Assembly: GCA_027972325.1 (NCBI GenBank)
Contig: JAPMOS010000001.1
Span: 281,001-345,000 of the forward strand
Reading direction: 5' to 3'
Source: Paratrimastix pyriformis
Lineage: Eukaryota > Preaxostyla > Paratrimastigidae
Length of the DNA: 64,000 nt
Made by a program: the position numbers and the translations under genes. Under the pieces are notes generated by a model, which saw only the letters and a program-made list of their open reading frames with translations, was not told where the DNA came from and ran no database searches. Shown piece after piece: positions 12,301 to 21,356 of the stretch; the first letter of the stretch is position 1; every line of letters begins with the position of its first letter.

Positions 12301-12886
12301 GAGGGATCTGGGAAGACCAGCCGGGCACGGACAAAGGCGGGCGGGGTCTTGTCTGTGCGTGCGGTGTGTGATTGAGGGGGGAGGATGGGGGGGGGGGGGG
12401 GGGGTGATGTGGGTCGTGGGGTGATAGCAGCGGACCAAAGACAATGGGTAATATTCCCGAAACAGTCGGGCTCACGCTCCCGTCCCCGGAGACCATGCCC
12501 CAAACTGTGTAATTCACGGGCCCTTCGCAGTCGTGAATGCTCATATTCCAGCGAGCCGTAAAAGTGTTGTCATCCGTGAAAGAAGCCACAACCTGGTGAC
12601 CCGCAAGGGTCACGTTGGGTAATCGAGAGCGATCCAGTGGAATGGTCGCAGTGAAAGTCGCAGTAACAACATCGCCGGGTTTTGCAAATTGAGCGGGACG
12701 ATTGGCATTTGTCGAGACAGCCGCCACAGACTACAATAGGGGCGCGCCAATGAGACCAAAAAAAGTTGGACTGCAGGCCAATGACGATCCGAAGACAGAA
12801 TAAAGATGATCAATGGGAGTAGCACAACAATTTTGGAACACCCCCACCAGTACCAAAGCGACGGTCAGCCAGAAAGGAGCACGCAT
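9344..12886 (-). CDS. Large type I cell-surface protein: signal peptide, four repeated ~105-residue modules, two IPT/TIG domains, TM helix
   Basis: The ATG at 12886 opens a signal peptide (MRAPFWLTVALVLVGVFQNC). Exons then encode in order: module 1 (about 12730-12430), module 2 (12330-12000), an IPT/TIG-like domain (about 11640-11345), a second IPT/TIG domain (about 11220-10985; TPATAPSHGGTLLTLNGSGF), module 3 (10800-10470), module 4 (10200-9875), then a transmembrane helix (GIVLISTLVPLGLLVAVVLF) and a cytoplasmic tail of about 120 residues ending RRNSSVGAG. Modules 2-4 share SE-(A/P)-(I/L)-DP, a CD-x-x-GNC cysteine pair and, in modules 3 and 4, a terminal (I/V)-(L/V)-FGP. Many N-glycosylation sequons are present. 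IPT/TIG folds are immunoglobulin-like and common in eukaryotic surface receptors. Module boundaries coincide with introns. Ligand unknown. Confidence 0.75.
11250..11271 (-). repeat. C homopolymer in surface-protein intron (sense strand)
   Basis: A run of about 22 G on the + strand, interrupted by no other base, lies between the two IPT/TIG exons of the minus-strand gene. It reads as C in the transcript. Confidence 0.7.
11728..11985. repeat. 11-bp minisatellite in surface-protein intron
   Basis: About 23 nearly perfect copies of ACTGGATGACG. Because 11 is not a multiple of 3, three units make an 11-residue pseudo-repeat (HPVVIQSSSSR) that stays open in a reading frame by chance. The array sits between module 2 and the first IPT/TIG exon and is taken as intronic. 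Confidence 0.9.
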
Positions 12887-12890
12887 TTGA

Positions 12891-13915
12891 ATGCGTGTCC
12901 CTCTGACACAACAGCCCTCACCCTCAGGTTCTGAAAACTCTTCGCCGAAAAACTGAGCCTGAACAGTCGTCAAGGGAGGCGTTATCGGAGCCCTCCCAGG
13001 AAACCACCACCATTCTCCACCTTTACGCATGCACCATTCACGCCGAGCTACTGTGTGGCTCGGTCGGGCTCACCAAATCTGATCTTGCGAGCATTGGATC
13101 TTGTTGACCCGGAGACGGAGATGATCAATCGTTCTCGGCTCCACGCGTTCAGGCAAACTGCTCTTCTTTCTGGAGAAGGAACCGGCCCGAAAAAGCGGCA
13201 AGAACTCGTCCGTCCATCGGTTCTCCTGCACCGAGGTTTTTTTTTTCCTTTCACAGCCCGAGATCCGCGGACCGCTCCCACCTCCACCCCACTCTCCACC
13301 CCGCACTCTTCCGCACAACATTGTCTGTTCGTCAGCATTCTGGCACACTCACCCATCTCCACCAGCAACACTACGACATTTTCCGGCCGATCCATCCGCC
13401 GCTCCCGCTCCAGGGATCAGCAGAAGGTGTCCGCAACTCTGTGCACCTGCTGCCCCGGGCCTTGCTGGACCTTCCCACCGGGGCCCAGTTTGCCCAGCAG
13501 ACACACCTGCAGGACCGGCTCCTGACCGAGCATACCTACTTCCGCTCGTGCCGCACGCCCTTACCCACGGGCGACGAAGGGGCCCAGCAGTGGCTGCTCG
13601 ATGTACATATCCCGGTATATCAGCGGCTCTCGCTGCGCTCGTCGCAAGAACCTCGGGAGCGTCGTCTGTCTCATTCCCCGGCGTGTTGTTCATTTTCTTT
13701 CTTCCCAGCGACCCCGCTCGTCCGCCGGAGTGTTTCGGTCACCCCAGGGGTCTGACGACTCGGCCCTGGCCGACAAGCTTACCCATTTTCCCTCCGCCCT
13801 GCAGCCACGCTCTCGGTCGGCGGCCTCGCCACCACGAACACGAGGCCGAGGGAGGTGACGGTGCTCTTCCCGTGCTGCACAGGCTCGACCGTTCGTTCTT
13901 GCGCTTCTCTTGATT
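12891..13915 (+). CDS. Hypothetical protein, several exons, no recognised family
   Basis: A frame opening near the ATG at 12891 gives, after a probable short intron, a continuous segment containing TTILHLYACTIHAELLCGSV and GLTKSDLASIGS. This joins to CKLLFFLEKEPARKSGKNSS and, past a pyrimidine-rich intron ending at 13250, to PEIRGPLPPPPHSPP. An intron at 13323-13413 (GTCTG donor) then leads to SAEGVRNSVHLLPRALLDLP and EGAQQWLLDVHIPVYQRLSL, whose codons are GC-rich at third positions. The 3' exons (13700-13915) are not settled. I do not recognise the protein. The start codon is 4 bp from that of the divergent surface-protein gene. Confidence 0.45.
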
Positions 13916-14042
13916 CTCTCCACCATCTCAACGTATTATGCTCGTTCCTTTGCGATAATTGTATCGTTTATCGTTAGCTCAAAGAAACCGCGCCATTCGG
14001 GCTGGAGGGGTGCGGAAAATTAACTGTACATGAAATTTGGGT

Positions 14043-14576
14043 TCAATGGCACCCGGGCGCTCCGATGGCTTGCGCGAGGCCTGCCTGAGTCAATCGAGCC
14101 CGAACAACGCAAAGCTCTTGGCGGTCGTGGAGGGTGTGGGTGATGCCGATCTCCAGACGCGGGTCACCATCGCACACGGTCACCAGGCTACCTTCGCTGG
14201 TGGACTGCGCGCCAAGACCATCACCAGACGAGACTTTGTGTTCTGTTTGTTGCGAGGCTGCCCGTTCGATGGTGGCCGCAGGGATTGTCGTGTTGAAGAG
14301 AACCACTCGGGTGCCGGGCTGCTGCTTTTTGACAGCAGAAAGTTCAATGCGAACATCCCTCCATATTGGAGCTGAACCACCGGAAGGCCGGAGCCGGCCC
14401 GTTGATTCGCGGGACCACAAATTCACACCTCCGCGTGTCGCCGATCCGTAAGTAAAAGATCCCCAAACAGCAGTATAAACACCATCTGATAGAGCTGCGG
14501 TTGTGAAAGGGATATCGCCGCGTTCGCTGGCGGTGGTAATCACGCAACGAAGGTCGTCGAGTTCAACCGCCGTCAT
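14043..14576 (-). CDS. Hypothetical protein of about 177 residues
   Basis: The ATG at 14576 (MTAVELDDLRCVITTASERG) opens a frame that stays open to the stop at 14043-14045. It includes VRIELSAVKKQQPGTRVVLF and RLEIGITHTLHDRQELCVVR, which could be beta-rich. No signal peptide, membrane helix or known motif is seen, and part of the middle (around 14390-14460) may be an intron. Codon use is less GC-biased than in the neighbours. The start is 21 bp from the start of the divergent BRCT-archaemetzincin gene, which supports it as a real gene. Confidence 0.45.
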   Translation of the reverse strand: MTAVELDDLRCVITTASERGDIPFTTAALSDGVYTAVWGSFTYGSATRGGVNLWSRESTGRLRPSGGSAPIWRDVRIELSAVKKQQPGTRVVLFNTTIPAATIERAASQQTEHKVSSGDGLGAQSTSEGSLVTVCDGDPRLEIGITHTLHDRQELCVVRARLTQAGLAQAIGAPGCH

Positions 14577-14597
14577 AGTGGAGAGAGTCCAGGGGAT

Positions 14598-16275
14598 ATG
14601 CTGTTTTCCGGCATTTCCGCCTTTTTTGTTCGGTGCCCCACTTCCCTCAAAAAGGAATTTTGCGAGCACGGCGGGAAAATAATTCGAAAACTCGCGCAGA
14701 GTTGCTACTTGGTCTTGGATGCTCTCTCAAAAGAAGCCGCCGAAAGTGATTTGCTCGTCCAAGCCCGCACACTTGGCGCAATTATTGTCGGACCAAAATA
14801 CATTCAAATGTGTCTGCTCTTTTTTTATTTCGTTTTTGCCTTGCTGATTGCCCGCAAAGGCCTCCAGCATAATCGGATGCTCCCCATTTGTGAGTTCGCT
14901 GCTGGTCTTTTCGATCCCATTGATCCATCCCTGCCTTCTTTCACTCATCCGGCATACGAACTTTCGTCCCTCTTTGGCCCAGCCCCTGATACAGCCCGTG
15001 AAGAAGAGGAGGTCCCTCAGACTTTTGGTGATTTTTTGAGGGACGACCGGGACCCTCCTCCGCCCCCTTCGCGTCGTGCTTTCGGCCTCTATCCGTTGGG
15101 AAACCTCCACCCTGCGACGGTTACGATCAACTCGACGACGGTCAATGTGCCGCCACCCACCATCGAAGAGATCTCCGAATACCTGGTGGCGTTTTTTGCT
15201 GGCTGGGCGGTGCGCCTTCAACCCACGGTCACCATGATTGCGGCCGACGAACCCATCTCTCGACAGCGAACTCGAAAGGTTTCCATTCCCACGGTCAGCT
15301 TGGTCTTCCCCGCGGACGACTGCTCCTTTCCTTTGGCAACACGACCTCTGCACCGGCATCGCACGACGCCCCGGTTCCTCCCGCAAAGCTGCCTCCTCCG
15401 GCGACTGAATGGTATGCATATTCTCCGAGTCCTGACTGAAAAAATTCCGCGGGGATGCATGACGGCCATCGGGGTAACGGCGCATGACCTTTACGAATTG
15501 GAGGCCGGAGATAACGAGGATGATGCCGGGGTGCGTTGGACCGACCAGGACTCTGAGAAGAAGAGGGGAAGGAAAAAGGCGGCGCGCACCCGCAGCCGTC
15601 GTGCGCAATCGCCGAGCAGTAGCGATGGAAGCAACGACGAAGAAGAGGACACTGGAGATGGCACTCTCACCGTGATGGGTCGGGCAACGGGTGACCACGT
15701 GTGTGTCTGTTCGGTGTACCAGTTCGCCCCAGTTCCGCACATCCGCCCTGCCGGAGAGGCCACTTCCTCGTTGGCCACCACTCATGGATCGCCCGCTGCT
15801 CCTCGCTCTCCCGCCCCCACACCCACCGCGACTTCTGGCCTGCTCCACCGCCGCTGGCTCATCCGGGTTCTCCAAACGCTTTGCCACGAGCTGATGCACA
15901 CCTTGTTCCTCGATCATTGCGTCTACTACGGCTGTTTGATGAATGCTTGTGTGGACCCCACCCGAGGTGATGCCGAGGATGTGGCGCGGTTCGCAGCCGG
16001 TGGCATCGAAGGGCCGATTAAAGATGCCGATCTCCGGCACGACCCAATCGATGTCTGTGAGTCTGCCCGATTCCTGTTCCCAACCCCCCGCTGGTTCGGG
16101 TAGGTCTGCCCGATTTGCCTGCGCAAGCTCGCTGTCAGCCTGGGTGGATTCGATCCTGACTCTCGCAACCGAGCTCTCTTGGACTACTTCACCCGCCATG
16201 ATTTGGCCCAGCAGGCACACTGGATGCGACAACGTCTGGCAGAATGCGTAAAGGCAACGGCTCTGTCCGCTTGAG
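14598..16275 (+). CDS. BRCT domain fused to an archaemetzincin (AMZ) metalloprotease
   Basis: Residues 1 to about 85 form a BRCT domain: LFSGISAFFVRC, EHGGKIIRKLAQSCYLVLD and LGAIIVGPKYIQMC. A 48-bp intron (14812-14859, GTCTG donor) splits the last Cys codon and continues in frame with LQHNRMLPICEF, a good BRCT final helix. Next come archaemetzincin blocks: ELSSLFGPAP, QTFGDFLRDDRD, LYPLGNL, GCMTAIGVTAHDLYEL, then the zinc site HELMHTLFLDHC (HExxHxxxxHC) with YYGCLMNAC. A second GTCTG intron (16053-16103) joins DPID to VCPICLRKL, the family's second Cys pair. All expected ligands are present. Archaemetzincins are zinc aminopeptidase-like enzymes; BRCT domains bind phosphopeptides in DNA-repair proteins. 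Known AMZ1/AMZ2 lack a BRCT domain, so this fusion is unusual. The intron near 15740-15840 is approximate. Confidence 0.8.
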
Positions 16276-16353
16276 TTGGTCCCGAAGCAAATAACCCTCT
16301 GTTCTTGAACGAAAAAAAAATCTGTATACAAAGCCAAAGCTCCTCGAGGGAGC

Positions 16354-17376
16354 TCAACTCGGCCCTTGCCGCTCATAGTTCTTGAGCGTCAGCCCCATCC
16401 CCGCCCCGAGCACGGGCGAGGAAGGGAGCAGAGCGGCGCCTCCCCCCTGTGTTGACGCCAGGAGGGGCAGCGCACCAGTGGAGGAAGAGAGTGTCACCGA
16501 TGGCGTTGTTGATGTGGCCGTGGCCGTGGCCAGGATGGGCGGCGCTGGTGACGGTGTCGGCGAGGGGACCGGAGGCCCGTGGGCCACCTCGTTGACAAAT
16601 TCGAGAATTTTGGAGAGTTCGTGGGCCTCGTTCTGGAACCAGGTGGACCAATTGTCGTGGCTCACCTTGCCCAATTTCTCCTGTGCGTGCGCGCGCGTGC
16701 GTGGATCGCGTTGTGGTGGTGCATGGCATATGATTGGGAGGGAAGCCGGGGCGCAATCCACACCCACCCCTGGTGTGAACACGGCCGGACCATGATTTTG
16801 GGTGACTTCAGGAGTCGCTCCTGGTTCATTGGATTCTCGCTGATCAAGAAGAACAAGGCGTGGCAACTCCAGTCGCGCTATGCCCAGCCGAGAAGACCGG
16901 GTGATGCCGACCGACGAGCGGACGCGGACGGACCAGCTCCTCGGAGACGTCGTCCAGGAGACGCGCCAGGATCTCGATCAGGCCCAGCTCGCGGGCCACA
17001 TTTTCGTTGATCCGATTATTGCGGCAAATGACGGAGACAGATTGCACAATCCGCTGGTGCGAGGCGGGGAGTGATTTTGGAGGAGGAGGCACGCGCAAGG
17101 CCGGACCACTTTGACGGTAATCGGCTCGACAGGCTTCTCCAACAAGTCTACAAGATCTTTTAATATTCCTACGATTGAAGTGTTCGAAGGGCCCCTGATT
17201 CGAAAGGAACGGGCCAGAAGAAGAAATATGCGTCTGAATAACATCATTCGAAATCCAGGCAATTTGTCCGATTTCAACGACCTAAGTATTACAGTCCAAT
17301 AGGGGTCTGGCCCGGGACTGGAGGCAGACTCCTCTTGTCCGTTCTTTGATAGATTGAGAATGGAGTCTCCTCGCAT
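16354..17376 (-). CDS. Armadillo/HEAT-like repeat protein, family not identified
   Basis: Exon 1 (MRGDSILNLSKNGQEE) is joined over a 48-bp intron (17282-17329, GTCTG donor) to SLKSDKLPGFRMMLFRRIFL and then SIVGILKDLVDLLEKPVEPI. A further join (GTGGT donor, acceptor near 17043) gives ITVKRIVQSVSVICRNNRIN and ELGLIEILARLLDDVSEELV, a typical ARM helix pair. Later pieces are LFFLISENPMNQERLLKSPK and KVSHDNWSTWFQNEAHELSK, followed by a Pro/Ala/Thr-rich tail to the stop at 16354-16356. It may be an adaptor or scaffold; no family could be named. Divergent from Pcc1 with 158 bp between the starts. Confidence 0.6.
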
Positions 17377-17534
17377 TTTCTTGGAGATCCTATCGCGGCA
17401 AAAATAAAGAACGCGCGATGAAGCCCCGCTGAACCTTCAGAAATGGGTCGTCCGGGCTGGGGCCATCTTGGTGCACCAGATCATCGGACATAGCCACGAG
17501 AACCTACGGGGTAAATTCCGAAGGACGGGCTTTG

Positions 17535-18007
17535 ATGGCCAGCCAACGCACCGAGGAGCCGATGCCCATGGACCACGAATGGTCTTCGCACCATTTTCTT
17601 CCACCATAAAACTCAAAGATTCAACAGCACTCTTCGCATCAAGTATGACACTACTGAGCAAGCGCACATGGTATTGCGTGCCCTTTCGGTCGATCGAGAG
17701 TTGGCCCCCGAACGCGCCAACAAAGAACTCCGAGTAGAAGGGAATTTTCTCGTCGCGTCTGTGAGTCTTTTCCTGCGCGCAAATCATCGCTGATGGCCCC
17801 CCCCCCCCCCCCCCCACCCATTGCAGGCACTTCAAGGCAGTCGAATTCCGCCTTCTCCGGACCACCCTTTCCGCTTTCACCGAAATGGTCCTCTTGGCCA
17901 ATCGCACTTTTGACCTGGCCACAGACAAACTGATCCAGGAGCTGCAAGATGAGGAACATCGCCCCACTGCCGCCACCGCCACCCCCCAGCAGAAACCGAG
18001 GATGTAA
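17535..18007 (+). CDS. PCC1: KEOPS/EKC complex subunit Pcc1 (LAGE3 family)
   Basis: Three exons encode about 110 residues. Exon 1 (MASQRTEEPMPMDHE) is joined over an intron at 17582-17627 to TLRIKYDTTEQAHMVLRALS, then ELAPERANKELRVEGNFLVA. After a second intron (GTGAGT donor at 17761, with a 20-bp C run before the acceptor) comes VEFRLLRTTLSAFTEMVLLA, then a tail ending QQKPRM. This is the CTAG/Pcc1 fold: two strands, a helix with E-x-A, the core VEGNxL, and a terminal helix with RxLR. The length matches LAGE3 and yeast Pcc1. KEOPS makes the t6A modification on tRNAs; Pcc1 is its dimerising subunit. The exact acceptor of intron 2 is ambiguous by a few residues. Its stop is 20 bp from the LarA-like stop. 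Confidence 0.85.
17797..17816 (+). repeat. C homopolymer pyrimidine tract in Pcc1 intron 2
   Basis: Twenty consecutive C sit about 12 bp before the 3' splice site, where a pyrimidine tract belongs. This is the clearest case showing that C runs are placed as splicing tracts here. Confidence 0.85.
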
Positions 18008-18027
18008 CCCCCCTTTGCCTAGAGGCA

Positions 18028-19915
18028 TTACCACTCGGGATGCTCGTCCCGCAGGAAGCCGAGGCATTCGGGCCCTTCGGGGATGACGCACACCCGAGGC
18101 CCGTAACTGTGCTCGAGGCGCTGCAAGAAGGCCGGGCACTGGACGCCCTCCGAGAAGGGGGCCACCGGCCGATAGAGCGCCTCTCGGATCTGTCCGGATG
18201 TTGTTGTGCGATGTGATCGTACAACGTGGCGCGGTGGTGGTGGTGGCGCGGTGGTGGCGCAGTGAGATGTGAACATGGCTGTACGCACTCCCCTTGCCCT
18301 GGGGTCGGGAGGGCTGGTCCCCAACGGGCGAAGGGATGCGCAAAAAACGGATTGGCCGACCTGTTGCGGGGTGAGACCCTCACTCTGGACGTAGACATCG
18401 CAGTGCTGCAGGACCTTGGCCTGAGTCTGCGCGCGGACGGGTTCGATCTACAGCCGTGACGGCCGCAGTCAGACCTGGACCGACCACATGTCATGCCGCT
18501 GGAACCCGGGTTGAGCAAGCATCGCGGCAATACCCTCCAGCGATCCGGCCTCCCTCAAGAACCCCGCGTACCCGCCCCATGCCGGCAGGCCGTCTTGGCA
18601 GGCCGTCACGCAAACGACTGCGCCCCCCGATCGGACGATCTTCGAAGCGGCCTGGATGCCCTTCAGGGACTGGTAGAGATTCTGCCAGGAGGAGGAGAGT
18701 GGTTGGTGGCCCGAACGCGCTGAAGGAACAGAGGACCGGATGGCGCCACTCCGCCCCAGAGGCGGACCTGGTCGAGGGGATAGCCGGAGTTTGTAGTGAT
18801 GACCACGTCGTAGGGGCGCTCAACCGGCACCATGGCGTGTTGTCGGACAAAGGCCACGCCCTGCCGATGCGCCTCCAACAGTCCGCCGGCGAAGACGCCC
18901 GTCATCTGGCGAGCCGCGTTGATGGTGACGTTGACGAGGAAGGTCGCCGGACGCCGACCGGGGACCGCGGCCGATGAGCCTAAAGCCAGCCGGTAAGGTC
19001 GACTTGACCCTGGCCCTGCATGACCAGCAGACCAGGGACTGCCTGCACCTCCGAGAGCCTGAGGGCAGCCTCACGCATCTCCTCCCAGACGGGGTTGCCC
19101 TCGAGCACGCCCCAGGTGGCCCGGGGGTGCCCGATGTTGGCCACCCCGTGGTTTTCCATGACCGTCTCGAACCCGCACAGGGCCGGCAACACGGCCTGGG
19201 ATGGGTGGTCGGGGAGAGCAATGGGCTACGTCATGAAGTGTGGGGCAGGCCTTTGGGCCACCGCTGAAGCCGGCTGTCATGGAGGCGATGATACCGGGGG
19301 GAAATATGCTCAAAGACAGACCAAAGTTGTGCGGGACAATCAACCCTGTGAAAATCCGGACATCTGCCTCGGCCAGGATCCTGTTCACGCGAACTGAGTG
19401 GCCGGCTCCCGTCCGGAAATCCCCCGGACCATCCTGAGGGTTGAAGGGTGATGGACGGACGGGGGGACAGGGCAACAAACCCGCGCTGGGAGGGTCCAGA
19501 GCGCTTCTGGTGTGAACGCATCGTGTTGGACCAGGTGATAGCCCCCGTCCAGGATCTCGCTGCCCAGCATTTCGCGGAGCTCGGCGTCGCTTTGGGCATG
19601 ATGCGTGCCCAAAGAGTTCAGTAAGGTGATATGGCCCCGGGGGACGCCCGCGGCCTCCAACTCCGCCAAAATCACTGGCAAAAGACGCCTGTTTGGCGTA
19701 GCCCGAGTAATGTCTGTGTGTGTCAAAACCACACGGTCCGAGGGGTGCACCCGCTCGGCGAGTGGGCATGACCCGAGAGGGCATCGAAGAGCTGCTTTGA
19801 TGGAACCCACCTCGTCGGCAAGCCCATCGGCAGGCCGGGAACGAAGCACATCATAGTTTGATGGAACACTGACGGCAAGCCCCTTTTCCCCATAGGGCAG
19901 TGTGAATCGTTGCAT
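18028..19915 (-). CDS. LarA-family (nickel-pincer lactate racemase-like, DUF2088) protein
   Basis: The N-terminal exon (MQRFTLPYGEKGLAVSVPSN) runs into THTDITRATPNRRLLPVILA and SLGTHHAQSDAELREMLGSE, the LarA blocks that carry the substrate Arg and a catalytic His. An intron at 19274-19321 (GTCTG donor) joins GLIVPHNF to AGFSGGPKACPTLHD, which restores the family's pH-x-x-(A/P)-G-(Y/F)-SGG-x-K motif, including the Lys that holds the pincer cofactor. Later exons encode FETVMENHGVANIGHPRATW, NVTINAARQMTGVFAGGLLE, VERPYDVVITTNSGYPLDQ and a C-terminus near AFLQRLEHSYGPRVCVIPEG. The family is mainly bacterial and archaeal and races or isomerises 2-hydroxyacids; the substrate here cannot be read. 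Introns show it is resident in this genome. No LarB, LarC or LarE gene is seen nearby. Confidence 0.85.
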
Positions 19916-20568
19916 TCTGGTGTTGTGTGAAGGGTATTCCGAGGGAGTCTATTTGTGCGTTTGAAACTATCCCTGTCGTCTCCAGACCAAAAAAAGAAGT
20001 CGGATTCAAACCCAGTAGTTTGGAACGCTGACCTCTCCTTGTGGGAGGTTGACCTCTAGTCGTCCCGGATTTCACGTGAACGAGCTTTATTAGAGGACTG
20101 AAAATGGAAGAGAAGAACAAACTCGCCGCCTTGATAACCGGAGTCGCAGGGTCAAAGAGGACCAGCGATCCCAAAGTGAAACACCTGTCTCAGAGGGCCA
20201 ACCTCATGGCCCGGGGGGAGGGACGGAACAGAACGGGTTTGGATGGTGGCGCCGGGGGCAAGCGGGGCTTGGGAGTGTGAGTGTGGTCCGGGGCAGGCTT
20301 TGTGAAGGGCCAGGGTGCCCCTGGGCCCGGAGGCCACCCTGGCAGTCCCCCAGTGCCAGCCGGGACCACCTCCCGGACCCGTTTCTCCTGATGTCAGATG
20401 GCGGGTCGATCAAATGTCACTGCCCCTTCGGGTTCGCCCAAATCACTCAAGGATTTTATAAATAAGAGGGCCCTAAAAGCGGGGAAGGCCGTTTGCCGGC
20501 ATCCGGGTTTTTAAACCGAACTCCGGGTTACTTCAAAAATAGTTGTTCGGGGTTGGGATTCAATCCCC
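19916..20568. other. Intergenic stretch, no gene seen
   Basis: This gap between the LarA-like start and the stop of the secreted glycoprotein gene (both minus strand) contains only short unsupported frames. A small inverted repeat (ACCTC near 20032, GAGGT near 20046) is visible but is too weak to call a structured RNA. Confidence 0.45.
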
Positions 20569-21283
20569 TTATTCGAAAGCGCATTGATCAACATACCGAG
20601 GATCAGGATGGTACCAGTTGTCAGGGTGATCGGTCAAAGGCTCCAGATCATCGAATTCCATCATCAACATGCCGAACTCGAACTGGGTGAAGGGTGGAGG
20701 AAAAAAAAAATAGGTGAGAAAATTGATGGCCCTGTGCCCCGGCGGACCTTGACTGGATCGTATGGCGCGTCATACAGTGTCCAGAATTCGGTGACCTTAT
20801 CTGCCCCTTGCCAGTGGTTCACTTTTTTGTTGTGATACGTCGTGGTCTTCAGGAATGTGGTGCCGTTGTGTTGCAAATAATCAGGGGTGATCTGGTTGGA
20901 AAAAAATGTTAACAAATCGATTGAGGAGCCATTAAAAAAATCCGGAAAAAACGTCAGACCACAGGGAAACTCGTCTCCTTCTCGGTGTTGCACTTCCAGA
21001 ACGACCCATTCTTCTTGTAGTGGAAAGATGTGAAATTGTGTGTTGGTGAAACCACATCGAGGTAAGTAATGAGCTTGCCGTCACCCTCGTAGTCGTCCTC
21101 GATGAAACGGGCGCCAATGGTGGCCGATCCGTTGAAATTATAGTTCCATGCAAGAAGACCCGGGACAAATTCGTCGTCGTCCCAGTAATATGCTTTCACC
21201 TCAAAGCCAGTGGGAAGCATGGGAGGGTCCGGGTGGGCCGCCGCGGCCAAACCCAACACAAGAAGAAGGATCAAACCACCCAT
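20569..21283 (-). CDS. Secreted glycoprotein of unknown family
   Basis: The ATG at 21283 opens a signal peptide (MGGLILLLVLGLAAAAHPD). The mature part reads FEVKAYYWDDDEFVPGLLAW and has sequons NGS, NFT, NGS and NGT. An intron at 20892-20959 (GTCTG donor) joins ETSFPV to ITPDYLQHNGTTFLKTTTYH, then VNHWQGADKVTEFWTLYDAP. A last intron ends at a T-rich tract near 20690 and leads to FEFGMLMMEFDDLEPL and a C-terminus ending VDQCAFE. The W-x-G and D-x-W-T-x-Y pattern followed by a P-V segment resembles a small secreted beta-rich domain, but I cannot name it. Divergent from the long proline-rich gene with 73 bp between the starts. Confidence 0.6.
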
Positions 21284-21356
21284 TTATTTTCCGAATGCCC
21301 GGGAGAAATCCCCTACTCCGCTCTCATCTGACGGCGCGTGCCATCATGAAAGGGCC

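Noticed and set aside
11397-12503. Long minus-strand frame containing an HPVVIQSSSSR repeat
   Set aside because: The frame is kept open by the 11-bp minisatellite; flanking conserved exons use other frames and splice around it.
14727-16376. 549-codon minus-strand frame opposite the BRCT-archaemetzincin gene
   Set aside because: The plus strand carries unmistakable zinc-protease and BRCT motifs; the minus frame has none.
20510-20580. Possible tRNA T-arm (GGGGTTGGGATTCAATCCCC)
   Set aside because: The B-box does not match and no acceptor, D or anticodon arms pair with it.
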